Of a stretch of 64,000 nucleotides of DNA, positions 1-9,823 are shown one piece after another (the first letter of the stretch is position 1; each line of letters opens with the position of its first letter). The translations under genes were made by a program, and so were the position numbers. The DNA is from Psychrobacter sp. LV10R520-6 (GTDB lineage Bacteria; Pseudomonadota; Gammaproteobacteria; Pseudomonadales; Moraxellaceae): positions 682,001 to 746,000 of the forward strand of contig NZ_LT900024.1 in the NCBI RefSeq assembly GCF_900182925.1. Reading direction: 5' to 3'. The notes under the pieces were generated by a model that saw only the letters and a program-made list of their open reading frames with translations, was not told the DNA's origin and ran no database searches.

Positions 1-248
1 TAGGATTAATATGGAACATATTATGAGTTACCTAAAACGCTAGGCTAGCGTACAAAACCGCTGTAAAGCTACATGCTGTAACGTAAGGTCATCGCAATCT
101 GGACATAATTTACATATTCGGCCTATCTGGTTTCGTGTTTATTTCCTATACTTTAGATAAGTTAAATAAGACTGCTGACCTGTTTTAGATTGGTTTAAAT
201 TGGCAATCAGTAAAAGCAAAATACAACAAATAATTTAAGGACAATACT

Positions 249-923
249 ATGAATAACGACGGCCGTATTACAGATTCTAATAATCGCGTAATGGATCCAA
301 ACGATCGTGTAATTACTGATGACAACCTTGAAGTAGGTGACAGAGAACGCATAATCGACGATAATAAGCGTAGATTGGCCGATGACGATCGCGTGACAAA
401 CGGCAGAGTAATGAACGACCGCGATAATATAGATCGCCACGAAGTAAAAGATATGTCAGATGAATCCAAAGATGAATTAAATGCTGACGCTATTACTGGC
501 GAACCTGGTTCGCATCCAGTAGGCACTACGGTTGGTGGTGTTGGCGGTGCAGTAGCAGGGGTAGCTATTGGTTCAATGGCAGGTCCATTGGGGACGCTAA
601 TCGGCGGAGCCGTTGGTGCCATTGCAGGTGGCGGTGCAGGCCATGCATCAGCAGAAGCAATCGATCCAACTCGTGAAGAGGCGTACTGGCGCGCAGAACA
701 TACCAATGCCGACTATCATAAAGAGGGCTATGACTTTGATCGAGACATGCATCCCGCTTATGCGGTAGGTTATGCTAACCGTGGCCACTATCCCGCCGAT
801 GCCCGTTTTGAAGATCACGAAGCTGATTTAGAACGTTCATGGAACGAGGTAAAAGGCGAATCACGCATGGAATGGAAGGATGCGCGCAGAGCCTCACACG
901 ATGCCTGGACCCGTGTATCATAA
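249..923 (+). CDS. Glycine-zipper protein, stress-type, function unknown
   Basis: 224 aa. It starts at an ATG preceded by AAGGA at good spacing. Residues 1-75 are highly charged and made of degenerate repeats built on N-x-R-V-x-D/N (for example NNRVMDPNDR, then DDRVTNGRVMNDR). Residues 96-131 form a glycine zipper (alternating GGVGG, GTLIGG, GAIAGGGAG) able to insert in or span a membrane. Residues 140-224 are rich in Tyr, His, Trp and acidic residues. This tail resembles the C-terminal region of many small proteobacterial hypothetical proteins linked to general stress; that resemblance is from memory. There is no signal peptide. The gene is monocistronic, with a hairpin terminator about 200 bases downstream. 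The biochemical role is not known. Confidence 0.75.
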   Translation: MNNDGRITDSNNRVMDPNDRVITDDNLEVGDRERIIDDNKRRLADDDRVTNGRVMNDRDNIDRHEVKDMSDESKDELNADAITGEPGSHPVGTTVGGVGGAVAGVAIGSMAGPLGTLIGGAVGAIAGGGAGHASAEAIDPTREEAYWRAEHTNADYHKEGYDFDRDMHPAYAVGYANRGHYPADARFEDHEADLERSWNEVKGESRMEWKDARRASHDAWTRVS

Positions 924-1121
924 ATAAACAGCGTGCTATAGAGAGTAAAATATTATAGATAAGCGTAATGAGTTAGAATCTTAGTAGGTAAGGATTGAAG
1001 CAGAATAAGTAAACGAACAATACAAAAGCTTACTACCTCGTTGTTAAATTGTTATTAGGGTTATATCAAGTGTAGGCAATTACTGACCACTGGTTTTAAC
1101 CAACATAATTTATGTTATCTT

Positions 1122-1155
1122 AAAGCTTCCAGGGACTACTCTGGAAGCTTTTTTA
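1122..1155 (+). terminator. Rho-independent terminator
   Basis: Perfect inverted repeat aaagcttccag / ctggaagcttt with an 8-base loop followed by a T run. It closes the transcript of the glycine-zipper gene. The 480 bases from 924 to 1403 hold nothing else I can identify; most of this stretch is AT-rich. Confidence 0.85.
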
Positions 1156-1403
1156 TTAGGTATAAAAAAGTACGAAAAAAGTAAACATCATCAGATTGAA
1201 GCTCATTGCTCTTAACTGATAAACCTAAATTTTTTATAGAGCAAGTACTAAAAAACGTATAATAATTAATAGCATTAAATAATTGTTTTTAAATAAAATG
1301 ATAACTCTTGATAATCCCTAGATTAAAGATGTCGAAATAAATAAATTGCGAAACAAATAATTCGAAAGTATCGTTAAAAGCTAAAAATAAAAACAATAGG
1401 TAA

Positions 1404-1637
1404 CCTATAATTCGCCATACTGAAACCAACAGTCATAAGCAGTTAGAGACTACCTTATTAGAAGAAATTGCTCCTAAAGCGGTTATTGATATCCCTGATA
1501 TTGGGCTTTATCAACGTTTCAATCGTCCGCCTTTAGTACTACGTGTGAATGCTTTTGGCCAACCAATAACCATTATTACTGCCCATCTAAAAAGCAAACG
1601 CGCCTTTTTCTTACGTGATAAAGACGGTAGTTCATAG
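1404..1637 (+). pseudogene. Remnant of endonuclease/exonuclease/phosphatase-family protein
   Basis: An open frame of 77 codons without a plausible start. Its end translates to a stretch containing RFNRPPLVLRVNAFGQP, ITIITAHLKSKRAFF and LRDKDGSS before the stop. The T-A-H-L-K-S-K pattern is typical of the core of secreted or cytosolic endonuclease/exonuclease/phosphatase (EEP) hydrolases, where the His is catalytic. The upstream domain and everything after the motif are missing, so this is an internal piece of a lost gene. The bases up to the next gene (1638-1904) hold no other recognisable feature. Confidence 0.6.
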
Positions 1638-1904
1638 AGTCACAGATCATGGTATTATGAGAGCGAAAATAAAACTTCACGATTAACCCTATTATATTGT
1701 TAATATATACATTATATTTCAATTCATTCACGTTCCTTACTTGATAATGTACAAGTATTTATGATGGCTCTTCACCGAGCTTGGTAGCGGTAATATTTAC
1801 CATGACACTACCGACTGATAGCAAATAATTCTTCAATCTAGGACGAATGCTATTCATTGAAGATTATAGTCATAAAAATAGGGCGTAACACCAAGAGATT
1901 TACA

Positions 1905-2597
1905 ATGAGTGAGTACAAAGACGACAAAATAGAAGATGTGTTGGTAGATTCAGAGCTAGCAAAAAAACTGGTACCCAATAAGTTTAAGTTTACCAGTCAG
2001 CAGGGTCGCGTACGCCGTCAAAAACTATTAATGGGTGCCAAAAAACTGAGTAAAACTCATTCTATTAACGATATTACCTTGGCTGCTGTGTGCGAAGAAG
2101 CGGGTATTCCAAGAGCTTCTGCCTATCATTTCTTTCCTAATATCGAAGCAATATTCTTAGCGTTGCGTTTTTTGAACGCTATTGAAATCCTAGAAATATT
2201 AACGACCGTTGAAACTGTTGATTTTGATAGATGGCAAGGGTATTTGAACGCTCTAATTAGCCGCTGCGTAGATATCTATCATAATGATACCACCAAAGCC
2301 AAACTGATCTACGATACCAATACACCAGATTTTGAAGGCGATAGCTTCGGTGAAGATATGGACCATCAAATTGTTGATTTAGTATATAAGCGTCTATCAG
2401 AGCGCTATCAAATGCCAAAGTTTGAAGATATTCAGGACACTTTACTGATTGCGTATAGCATTGTGAACAGTATCTTTACTTTGTCTTATCGTCGTCACGG
2501 TAGTATCACAGATAATTATCTACAAGAAGCCAATACAGCGTCTATCGCTTATCTACGCTGCTATCTGCCAGAAAAGTTACCCCGTAAAAATCGTTAA
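1905..2597 (+). CDS. TetR/AcrR-family transcriptional regulator
   Basis: 230 aa from the ATG at 1905, which is preceded by AAGAGA. An in-frame upstream start at 1857 would add 16 basic residues but lacks a ribosome site. The N-terminal helix-turn-helix is clear: a helix around QKLLMGAKKLSKTHSINDIT, then AAVCEEAGIPRASAYHFFPN with the usual xxAYxxFxN end of the TetR recognition helix. The C-terminal two thirds are helical ligand-binding sequence with no family-specific motif I can name. It stands alone with its own terminator, next to the EEP remnant, so its target is not evident from context. Confidence 0.85.
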   Translation: MSEYKDDKIEDVLVDSELAKKLVPNKFKFTSQQGRVRRQKLLMGAKKLSKTHSINDITLAAVCEEAGIPRASAYHFFPNIEAIFLALRFLNAIEILEILTTVETVDFDRWQGYLNALISRCVDIYHNDTTKAKLIYDTNTPDFEGDSFGEDMDHQIVDLVYKRLSERYQMPKFEDIQDTLLIAYSIVNSIFTLSYRRHGSITDNYLQEANTASIAYLRCYLPEKLPRKNR

Positions 2598-2619
2598 AAT
2601 GTTTGACAAAAACACAATA

Positions 2620-2649
2620 AAAAAGCTGGCAAGATGCCAGCTTTTTTTT
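2620..2649 (+). terminator. Rho-independent terminator of the TetR gene
   Basis: aaagctggca, a 3-base loop, tgccagcttt, then eight T. Located 23 bases after the stop codon. It may also work on the minus strand for the convergent gene at 2832. Confidence 0.85.
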
Positions 2650-2831
2650 GTTCAATTTTCTTTAAAGTAAATATTTAACAAACCTCGCGCAGAAATCCCC
2701 TACCTCTAAGGTAGTGGGTAGTTCATAAGTAAAGCTTAATAAACCAATCGGTAGGTATGTTCGGTACAACTTAAAGCAGCCACACGCATTTATCTATGCA
2801 TCGCTTTTATATTTAAGGTTCGATTGTTCAA

Positions 2832-3665
2832 CTACAAGACCTGACCACGACAATTATCATCACTCGGATCTAATGGCGCGTACTGTTTGTAATAGTCATT
2901 TATTAAATTTTCGAGTGCTACATTGTTAGCTGAATCGTGTGCATTGATATAAGCTTCGCGTGCTTGTTCTAACCAGCGATCGGCCATACGGAACTGGCTA
3001 GCAGATTGACGCCAACCATGATCACAGTGATTGGCTGCCGCCCAAATTAAAGCAACTTCACTAAACGCCAGCTCACGTGGCGCATTCGTTAGGCCGCCAC
3101 TGTCTTTTAGAGCAATCAAATTAGCCCACAGATCAGGGCGCATCAATGCAGACGTCGAGGGAATATCGATCGTTAAGTTGAGGCTAGTCTCTTCAGAATT
3201 TTGCAGCGCTTTCAAGATAGCAGTAGCGCTCTGTAAAGCCTGTACGCCTGCAGATGAGCGACTCTTGATACTGTCTTCATGCGAGGCATAATTGAGCCAA
3301 GCTTGAGCTTTATAGGCGAAGTACTGTTGACGTGAGGAGTGGTCAGCTGGTTGTTGATACACACGTAACTGGGTAAGCATACAATCTATATTCTGACGCT
3401 GTGAACTTTGGTGATTGAGATGTTTTGAATTCGAAGTTTGTGCTTCAATGCCGTTATGACAAGCAGTTGCTCGTTCTTTAAAAACATCAGAAAAAGTAGT
3501 AGTTGAAACATTTTTATCGTTATTGGCAGTATTGTTACCCGCTGCTTGCACAGATGGCATAAAAGTTAGTAATAATGCCGCTGATAACACAGTGCGTATC
3601 AATAATTGAAACAGCTGAGGTCTGCTAGCGGCTGATTCAGTCGCTAGAGTTGTAGAGTTAAACAT
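2832..3665 (-). CDS. Secreted protein of unknown function
   Basis: 277 aa with AAGG eight bases before the ATG. Residues 1-42 look like a long Sec signal peptide: hydrophobic LLIRTVLSAALLLTFMPS ending SVQA-A, giving a predicted cleavage near residue 41/42. The mature part is hydrophilic, mostly helical, and has two or three cysteines (ATACHNG, DCMLTQ, DDNCRGQ) that could form disulfides in the periplasm. It follows the giant outer-membrane protein gene by about 110 bases on the same strand, so the two were probably co-transcribed and this protein may assist or bind it. I do not recognise the family. Confidence 0.7.
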   Translation of the reverse strand: MFNSTTLATESAASRPQLFQLLIRTVLSAALLLTFMPSVQAAGNNTANNDKNVSTTTFSDVFKERATACHNGIEAQTSNSKHLNHQSSQRQNIDCMLTQLRVYQQPADHSSRQQYFAYKAQAWLNYASHEDSIKSRSSAGVQALQSATAILKALQNSEETSLNLTIDIPSTSALMRPDLWANLIALKDSGGLTNAPRELAFSEVALIWAAANHCDHGWRQSASQFRMADRWLEQAREAYINAHDSANNVALENLINDYYKQYAPLDPSDDNCRGQVL

Positions 3666-3776
3666 AACGCCAACCTTGTATTACGATGATTAGTTAACTG
3701 GCCACTAGCTAGCTATAGAGTCATTCTATAAGAATAGCGGTAAGTTATAGGCAGATTATAAGCCAGTTATAACTAT

Positions 3777-6700
3777 TTACAAGCTAGGCTCATCATTTAA
3801 ACGTTGGTTTTTACGCGGGTCATCACTTTGAAACAAATCTTCGTCAAACTTAAAGCGCAATCTAAAATAAGCACCTTCTTGAGTGCTGTCATCATAGGCA
3901 ATATCTTCATCTTCAAAGCCCATAAAGTTATAGCCTAGTGACAGCCATAAATTAGTCATTGGGCTATAGCCAATTTCAGCACCCAGCATATAGGATAAAT
4001 CATCAGCTTGCTTATTCCAGTAAGTACCGGCTTGTAAACCTACATCCCAGCGCGCATTGATATCATAGAGACCACGGCCATAGACCGCATGAGCAGTATT
4101 GTCACTGGTAATATCGTCAGCATCATATTCGGTATATTTGCCAGCATAGTGACCAGATAAGGTTAAGGGGCGCGTTGGATGATAGCTGCCACTCCATGAC
4201 CAGATTACCGCGTCTTTTTGGTAGGGATCACTGCCTGTATTATTGTCATCGAGACGATACTCAAGTTTGGCGAGCATATCCAGCTGATTGCTATCATAGT
4301 CGCGGTAAGCGCCGCCAATCTGAAGACGGTTAATAGTACGATGACCCTCGTCATAATCAACTTGCGAATAAATTTCTTTGGCCAGTAAGGTAACATCATC
4401 CGTATAGCGGTAGGCAATACCCGCGTTACCGAGCAGCGTATCACTGGTATCGCCCCAGCGTTTCTCAAAACGCCCTGATGCTTTATAGTTTTGTTGAGCC
4501 AAGTACTCAACCCCAAAGCCGGCAGCGGTCGACGTGCTGTCTTCTTCCCCTTCTAAAGATTCAACGCGCTCAAATAAAGTATTTACCGTTAAGCCTTTCT
4601 GTACATACCATTTATTTTTTAGGCCGATTGCCGCTTCTGCTTCGCGCGCACTAATCGCATCACGCAGGCGGTATTCGCTATAGACTTTACCATCTTTCAT
4701 ATAAGTGGCATCAAAGCCAATCACTGTACGCTGACGCTCATCCGTATCATCCAGACCATAATTGCCGGACAAGCTATTGATTAAGTCGTGACGCGCGTAG
4801 AGACGGCCGAGATTACCCAACGGGGTTTCACCACCGATTGAAGTGGCATTGCGACTGCTATAGTCAATATCTTGCTCATATTCTGCAAACACTACAGACT
4901 TGTTAAGCTTGGGCAGTTGGGCCGTAATACGGGCGCGGGCAGTGGTGCCTTCAATATCTTCATCTGCATTACTGACGCCATTGAGTGCGGATTGATTAGT
5001 GACGTCTACCACGTCGGTGGCTGCTTGGATGTTCCGCGAGGCGGCGGTGGCTTGTTGTTTATAGTAACGCACACCAACTTCACCAACGATATTTTTGCTT
5101 AGGCGTTGCTCAACGCTGGCTTGTACGCCTTCGCGACTGGCTTCAGTAGTATGGTCTGTGGTGCGTACGCCTTCAAACTTAAGCGCGGTTGTTTTATTAT
5201 TGAGTGCGTGAGTCACCTCTACACCAGACTCCGTACGTCCAGCAGTCAACGGAGAAGCCCCAGTGACAAAACCTATATCAGCATCATTGTAATAAGCTTT
5301 AGCACGGGTACTCTTTTTATTATCGTAGTCCAGCTCAATACGAAGGGCATCGCCTTCGGCATTCTTGCCTTTTAGTAGTTCAGCATTGATCTGATTGCTG
5401 GGCTGATAATTTGGATTCTGCGCCTTATTTTTGGCATATTCTGCCACCAGTTTTAATTCGTTATTAAATTTGATAACGCTATTGATGCTGGCAAGCTGTT
5501 CTTTATTCAGCGGGTCATCGCTATTGATATAGCTGCCACCGATAGACACTTTTTCAGTCAATTGTTGCTTGGCGGCCACACCGCCTACCCAATATTTCTC
5601 GCCGCCTTCGTCTACTTCTACGGTGACCCGTAGATAAATAGGATTGCCTTCTAAATCTTGACTGGCAATCGGTGCTTTGAGGTATAAGCTACGGCTAATA
5701 GGATCAATTTCATAGTCTGCAAAGCGGGTTAAGGTCACGCGGCTAATAATAAGGCCAGAATTATTAGCATCACGAGTAATGACTTCAATCGTTTCAGAGT
5801 TCTCCAGTACCGCATCGAAGTTTTCGGCAAGTGGATACGGCCCTGAAATACCCAAACCGCGAGTTTCATTAACCCGTTGTGTTGAGCTGGTTTCGGCAGC
5901 AAAGGCGGTGATACGGGTATTAATATCTTCATATTGAGCTTTGACGCCGGTTAAAGTACGGCTGTACTGGCCTAATTTGATACCGTCGTCATTATCAATT
6001 CTGGTTTTTAGATCGCCATACATGGCAAATGAACGGCCTTTATCAACGCGTATGTATAACTTACTGGTAGATTGGGCATCAAAACCTTTAGCGGAGGAGT
6101 CCCCATACACTGGATAGTATTCGCCTGGCTCGATATCGCGAAACAAGCGCTCGTTTTTTTTATCGCTGTCATAGGCTAAGGTTAATAAATAATCACCGCG
6201 TACTTTGCCTTTTAGGAACATCGCCGTACGGCCCGTCGCTGAGTAGTCATCATTACCGGCAAACTCTTGCAGCTCTTGCTCAAAGGCGCCTTGGGCGTCG
6301 GTAATATTGCTGCCATCAAAGTCCTTGAGCGATATTGCGCCCTCAACGATACCGACCGCGATAAGAGGGCGCAGTTTGGCAGTGAACTGTAATGGGATAC
6401 TTTGCTTGCTGCTGCCAGTATTAATTACCAGCTCGCCTTTACCGGGGACCTTGGGTGCAATCACGGAGATTAATAGCTCGCCACCATTGACGATAGTTTG
6501 GGTGCCTACTTGGTCTTTACTGCTATCTGGTAGATTAATACGACCAATGTTAGTATCAATAGTAATAGGCGTTGAGGCAATATAGGCGCGATTATCACGG
6601 TCTTTTAAACTTATAACTATCTGATATTCGCTGACGCCATCCGCTTCGACCAAGCGCTCTTGGGTACGATAGCTGATAGCTTGTAAGCTATCAGGGGTAA

Positions 6701-7574
6701 TGACTTCAATAGACTTTTCAGAAATAATGTCACCATTGATATCAGTAGCGACCCCGCGTAAGGTATTGCGGCCGCGTTTGAGATCAACTGCATAATAGTC
6801 AAAGGCGGTGACACTTTGTTTTTGCTGTTTGGCAGTTTTACCAATTTGTTGTTCTGACACCGCTTTATCATTGGCATAAAGAGTAAAGTTTGATCCGAGC
6901 GGGGCTTGTACTTGGACCAGCTGTTTATAGGAGGTCAGCTGTTGACCGTTACTTAAATTAATAAAAGCGACGTTATTATCTGCAACCTTTTCAAGGTATT
7001 CTTCCAGCTCTTTTGCCGCTGGCGGGGTAATAGTGGTAACGGTCATATCCACCCGTGTGGCATTGGGATTGACCCTCTCAGCGACAATCGCTGAATCACA
7101 TTGGATGCCGCGCTCTAAAATATCGTTGGACTTACAGCCACTGGCATCGATATTATCACTGTTATTACGATCATAGTCAGGTTCTAAGATCAGCTCACTT
7201 TTGACTGCTTGCTCCATGGTGTCATTCTTGCCGCTAACACTTTTGCTACGAGCGCTCAGCTCCTCATTTAGGCGCTCAATACTGTCTGCTATACCGCTGA
7301 CTATGGCAAAGTCGGCCCGATGGAGCTCACCATATTTTAAATCCACAAAGCGGCTGCCCGCATCGCCAGCGTTACGATTGCTTTGGATAATCAGCTCTGT
7401 GCCTATAGGAAGGGTAGTGCGGTCGACTTTTAGGACGTGAGTTTTGGCACTAATCCCATAAAAGTTATATTTACCTTCAGGGTCGGTAACCACAAAGCTG
7501 CCATTTTCCATGTAGATACGCACGCCAGCGACGCCCGCCAAGCGCAGGTTTTGGAACTTTATTGTGCCAAACAA
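3777..7574 (-). pseudogene. C-terminal part of giant outer-membrane/surface protein, 5' end lost
   Basis: About 1,260 codons are open to the stop at 3777. The frame begins inside a carboxypeptidase-regulatory/SdrD-B-like fold (GVRIYMENGSFVVTDPEGKYNF), continues through Ig-like segments (residues about 190-410), and ends in a long run of alternating amphipathic strands typical of a large outer-membrane beta-barrel (roughly 450-1265). Such proteins normally carry a signal peptide and repeated DUF11/SdrB-like domains before this point; none is present here. The reading frame opens at a TTG that lies in sequence belonging to the adjacent IS607 tnpA. The original promoter, start and signal peptide are therefore gone and the protein is unlikely to be exported. 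The downstream secreted protein may have lost its promoter too. Confidence 0.75.
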
Positions 7575-7913
7575 GGTTGGCGTTTCGAGACAATCACCGA
7601 TTTTGGTAGTGGTATGAACTATAAGAAGAAAGGCTTAAAAACCCTGCTTGACGACATTCTTGACAACAAAGTCGAGCGACTGGTAATCACCCACAAAGAC
7701 AGACTTTTACGCTTTGGTGCTGAATTGGTGTTTATGCTATGTGAGGCGCGTGATGTTAAGGTGGTCATTATCAATCAAGGTGAGGAACTTAGTTTTGAGC
7801 AAGAATTAGCCCAAGATGTATTAGAGATTATCACTGTATTTTCAGCGAGGCTCTACGGTTCTCGCAGCAAGAAAAATCAAAAACTAATAGAGGCGGTTAA
7901 ACAAGTATTATGA
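7533..7913 (+). pseudogene. tnpA: IS607-family serine recombinase TnpA, N-terminally truncated
   Basis: About 126 codons of TnpA-like sequence beginning at QVLELYCAKQGW. The D-F-G-S-G-M-N motif, HKDRLLRFG (the conserved DRLxRFG of IS607 resolvases) and the C-terminal SARLYGSRSKK are present. The MerR-type helix-turn-helix and the catalytic Ser (in an xYxRVSS motif upstream) are absent. An open frame can be read back to 7437, but those 32 codons are antisense to the surface-protein gene and are not TnpA. The stop overlaps the tnpB start by four bases (ATGA). Confidence 0.8.
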
Positions 7914-9064
7914 TCCGTGGTCATATCATCGAACTCAAACCAAACAACGTACAGGCGAACCATTTTGCCCGTGCTTGCGGTGTGGCGCGGAAAGCTTACA
8001 ACTGGGCCTTGCATGAGTGGCAACGTCAATATAGAGAGGACAAGGCCTACCGTGACGCCTGTTTATTGGGTGGTATTGAGATTGATTCCAAAAATCTAAA
8101 CAGACCCTCACAAGCCAAGCTCAGACGCGAATTGAACGCCATTAAACGTGAGCTATTCCCGTGGATGACGGAAGTGACAAAATGTGCCCCGCAAGCCGCA
8201 ATCATGCAACTGGGCGATGCTTATAACAACTTCTTTAAAGGGCTGGCTGAATACCCCGTCACGCGCAAGCGTGGTAAAGACGATAGATTCAGTCTCTCTA
8301 ACGACCAATTTGCCATTAAAGGTAAATCCATTCGCATCCCTAATTTAGGCTGGGTGCGCATGAAAGAGGCTTTACGGTTTGACGGTAAAATAATGGCGGC
8401 CACCATCTCTAAGCGCGGCGGGAAATGGTTTGTCAGCGTTGCAGTTGATTTAGACCACAGGGTTAAAAAGATTATCAAGACAGGTAAAAGCGTTGGTATC
8501 GACCTTGGTATTACCGATTTATTAGTTTTATCAGACGGCACCAAAATTAAAGCACCTAAGCCCTTAGCTAAATATTTAAGCAAATTAAGAACACTCAATA
8601 AAAACCTGAGTCGCACTAAAAAAGGCAGTAAAAACAGAGAAAAGGCGAAAACCAAGCTCTCTCGTTTGCATTATAAGATCAGAGGTATCAGGCAGGATTC
8701 GTTGCACAAAATAACCTCTAGCTTGGTCAGAGAGTTTGATGTGATTGCGATTGAAAGTCTTAATGTCAAAGGCATGGTTAAAAATAGAAAGCTGTCACGC
8801 GCCATTAGTGATTTGGGTTTCTTTGAATTTAAGCGTCAGCTTATCTATAAAGCCAATGAGCAAGGCAAGGTTGTGAAGTCAGTCGGTCGTTTTTACCCAA
8901 GCTCAAAGACTTGCTCAAACTGCAATCACATCCTTGGCAAAGATGAATTAACACTAAAGATGCGCGAATGGACGTGTCCTGAGTGTCAGTCCAAACATGA
9001 CCGCGATCTCAACGCCAGTATCAATATTTTAAATAACGCGACTGTTATTTTAACAGTCGCATAA
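7910..9064 (+). CDS. tnpB: RNA-guided nuclease TnpB (IS607-associated)
   Basis: 384 aa, full length for the family. The RuvC-like catalytic residues are all visible: D198 (GIDLGIT), E282 (AIESLNVKGM) and D366 (HDRDLNAS). The zinc ribbon is intact with C335/C338 and C356/C359. TnpB proteins are known to be guided by a transposon-end RNA to cut DNA next to a transposon-associated motif. The start ATG overlaps the tnpA stop, so translation was coupled to tnpA; with the tnpA 5' end lost, expression must come from read-through or a new promoter. The matching left end is gone, so any remaining activity would be decoupled from transposition. Confidence 0.92.
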   Translation: MIRGHIIELKPNNVQANHFARACGVARKAYNWALHEWQRQYREDKAYRDACLLGGIEIDSKNLNRPSQAKLRRELNAIKRELFPWMTEVTKCAPQAAIMQLGDAYNNFFKGLAEYPVTRKRGKDDRFSLSNDQFAIKGKSIRIPNLGWVRMKEALRFDGKIMAATISKRGGKWFVSVAVDLDHRVKKIIKTGKSVGIDLGITDLLVLSDGTKIKAPKPLAKYLSKLRTLNKNLSRTKKGSKNREKAKTKLSRLHYKIRGIRQDSLHKITSSLVREFDVIAIESLNVKGMVKNRKLSRAISDLGFFEFKRQLIYKANEQGKVVKSVGRFYPSSKTCSNCNHILGKDELTLKMREWTCPECQSKHDRDLNASINILNNATVILTVA

Positions 9065-9170
9065 CCCCGCTCATTGGTCGGTGAGTTCCATCGCCAATTA
9101 AAAAAGTCTGTGGAGTCGTAGTCAGTCTAAGTCTCAAACGAGAGGTAGCGCATGGCATTGAAGCAGAAAG
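9030..9170 (+). ncRNA. Candidate TnpB guide (omega/reRNA) scaffold
   Basis: TnpB elements encode their guide RNA across the 3' end of tnpB and the right end. Here a perfect 10-bp stem (gcgactgtta / taacagtcgc, loop ttt, 9038-9060) overlaps the last tnpB codons. It is followed by a smaller hairpin (ctca...tgag near 9068-9083) and a purine-rich segment ending gaagcagaaag at 9170. Structure and position fit; the exact ends are inferred. Confidence 0.45.
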
Positions 9171-9823
9171 AAAATTTTAAATCTAGCTAGTTAGATATAT
9201 TTAGTGAGATTTGAGTAATATTTTTGGAACGGTTTTATTAATAGGGATATTTTTAAGTAAATATTTATTTTGTAACTAACGAGTATTTTTTTGAAAAATA
9301 CTTGTCATATCATCATTTATCCACAGCCATAAACATTTTGGTAATAAGCGCTTATAATAGGCTGTTGTAACCACTTAAAGGTTTAAACGTAACCATACGA
9401 TTGGCACTTAGCTTTGGTATGTTATTGTCTCCCACAATAAAACAACGTTATCATCAACCGCGCTTGTCATACTTAGGTATAGTCAGTATTCGGTGCCTTT
9501 GTATTAATATCACTGTGGACCGATGACATACAAGCATGAGGGTTATCATGCACGCTCATTTACGGTGTACAATCATTTATAGGGCACTACATAACGGTGT
9601 GCACCTTTACATTTAGACTTTATAATAGGCTCGTTATATCTAATGACACCTATTGAAGTTCGTCGAACACCAATCGAATACCACGACGTGGTACATTATC
9701 GCGTTTAGCAACGGATTGCTTATAGTGAGCAAGGACGTCATTAAGTGAACCGTTATCTCCTCACCATATTTAATAACACCCTGTCATTGCGCAGGGATGA
9801 CTGATATAAAAGGATCAATAGAG
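9171..9823. other. Intergenic region upstream of aceE
   Basis: About 650 bases without a credible gene. It must hold the aceEF promoter. Visible structure: a 12-bp palindrome ataagcgcttat (9344-9355), several AT-rich stretches, and two adjacent palindromes at 9658-9693 described separately. Confidence 0.5.
9658..9693. promoter_or_regulatory. Paired palindromes, possible operator upstream of aceEF
   Basis: gttcg-t-cgaac (9658-9668) and taccacg-a-cgtggta (9679-9693), perfect arms of 5 and 7 bases, with centres 23 bases apart and 138-166 bases before the aceE start. The sequence does not match the enteric PdhR site. A dimeric regulator binding here is an inference. Confidence 0.3.

Larger units (their letters stand above)
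7535..9170 (+). mobile_element. IS607-family element (serine recombinase + TnpB), left end deleted
   Basis: Carries the C-terminal part of a serine-recombinase TnpA overlapping an intact TnpB, the IS607 arrangement. The left boundary is a direct fusion to the surface-protein gene near 7535-7550: TnpA lacks its MerR-like DNA-binding domain and the catalytic-serine region, and the host gene lacks its start, so one deletion removed both. The right end is placed near 9170 from the run of conserved-looking sequence after tnpB, but I cannot fix it exactly. The element cannot transpose by itself. Confidence 0.75.

Noticed and set aside
185..706. 173-aa minus-strand ORF opposite the glycine-zipper gene
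   Set aside because: Mirror frame of a codon-biased gene, Pro/Ala/Ser-rich, no ribosome site; the plus-strand gene has a good start and terminator.
7437..7535. Start of the tnpA frame at 7437
   Set aside because: These codons are antisense to the surface-protein frame and do not resemble any IS607 TnpA.
3650..7590. 13-mer caaggttggcgtt shared by the region before the gene at 3665 and the IS607 junction
   Set aside because: A 13-base match is expected many times by chance in 64 kb; the two contexts (5' UTR and tnpA codons) are unrelated.
9317..9325. Perfect DnaA box ttatccaca upstream of aceE
   Set aside because: Only one copy is seen; about one such match is expected by chance in both strands of this window, and no AT-rich unwinding element or dnaA gene is near.
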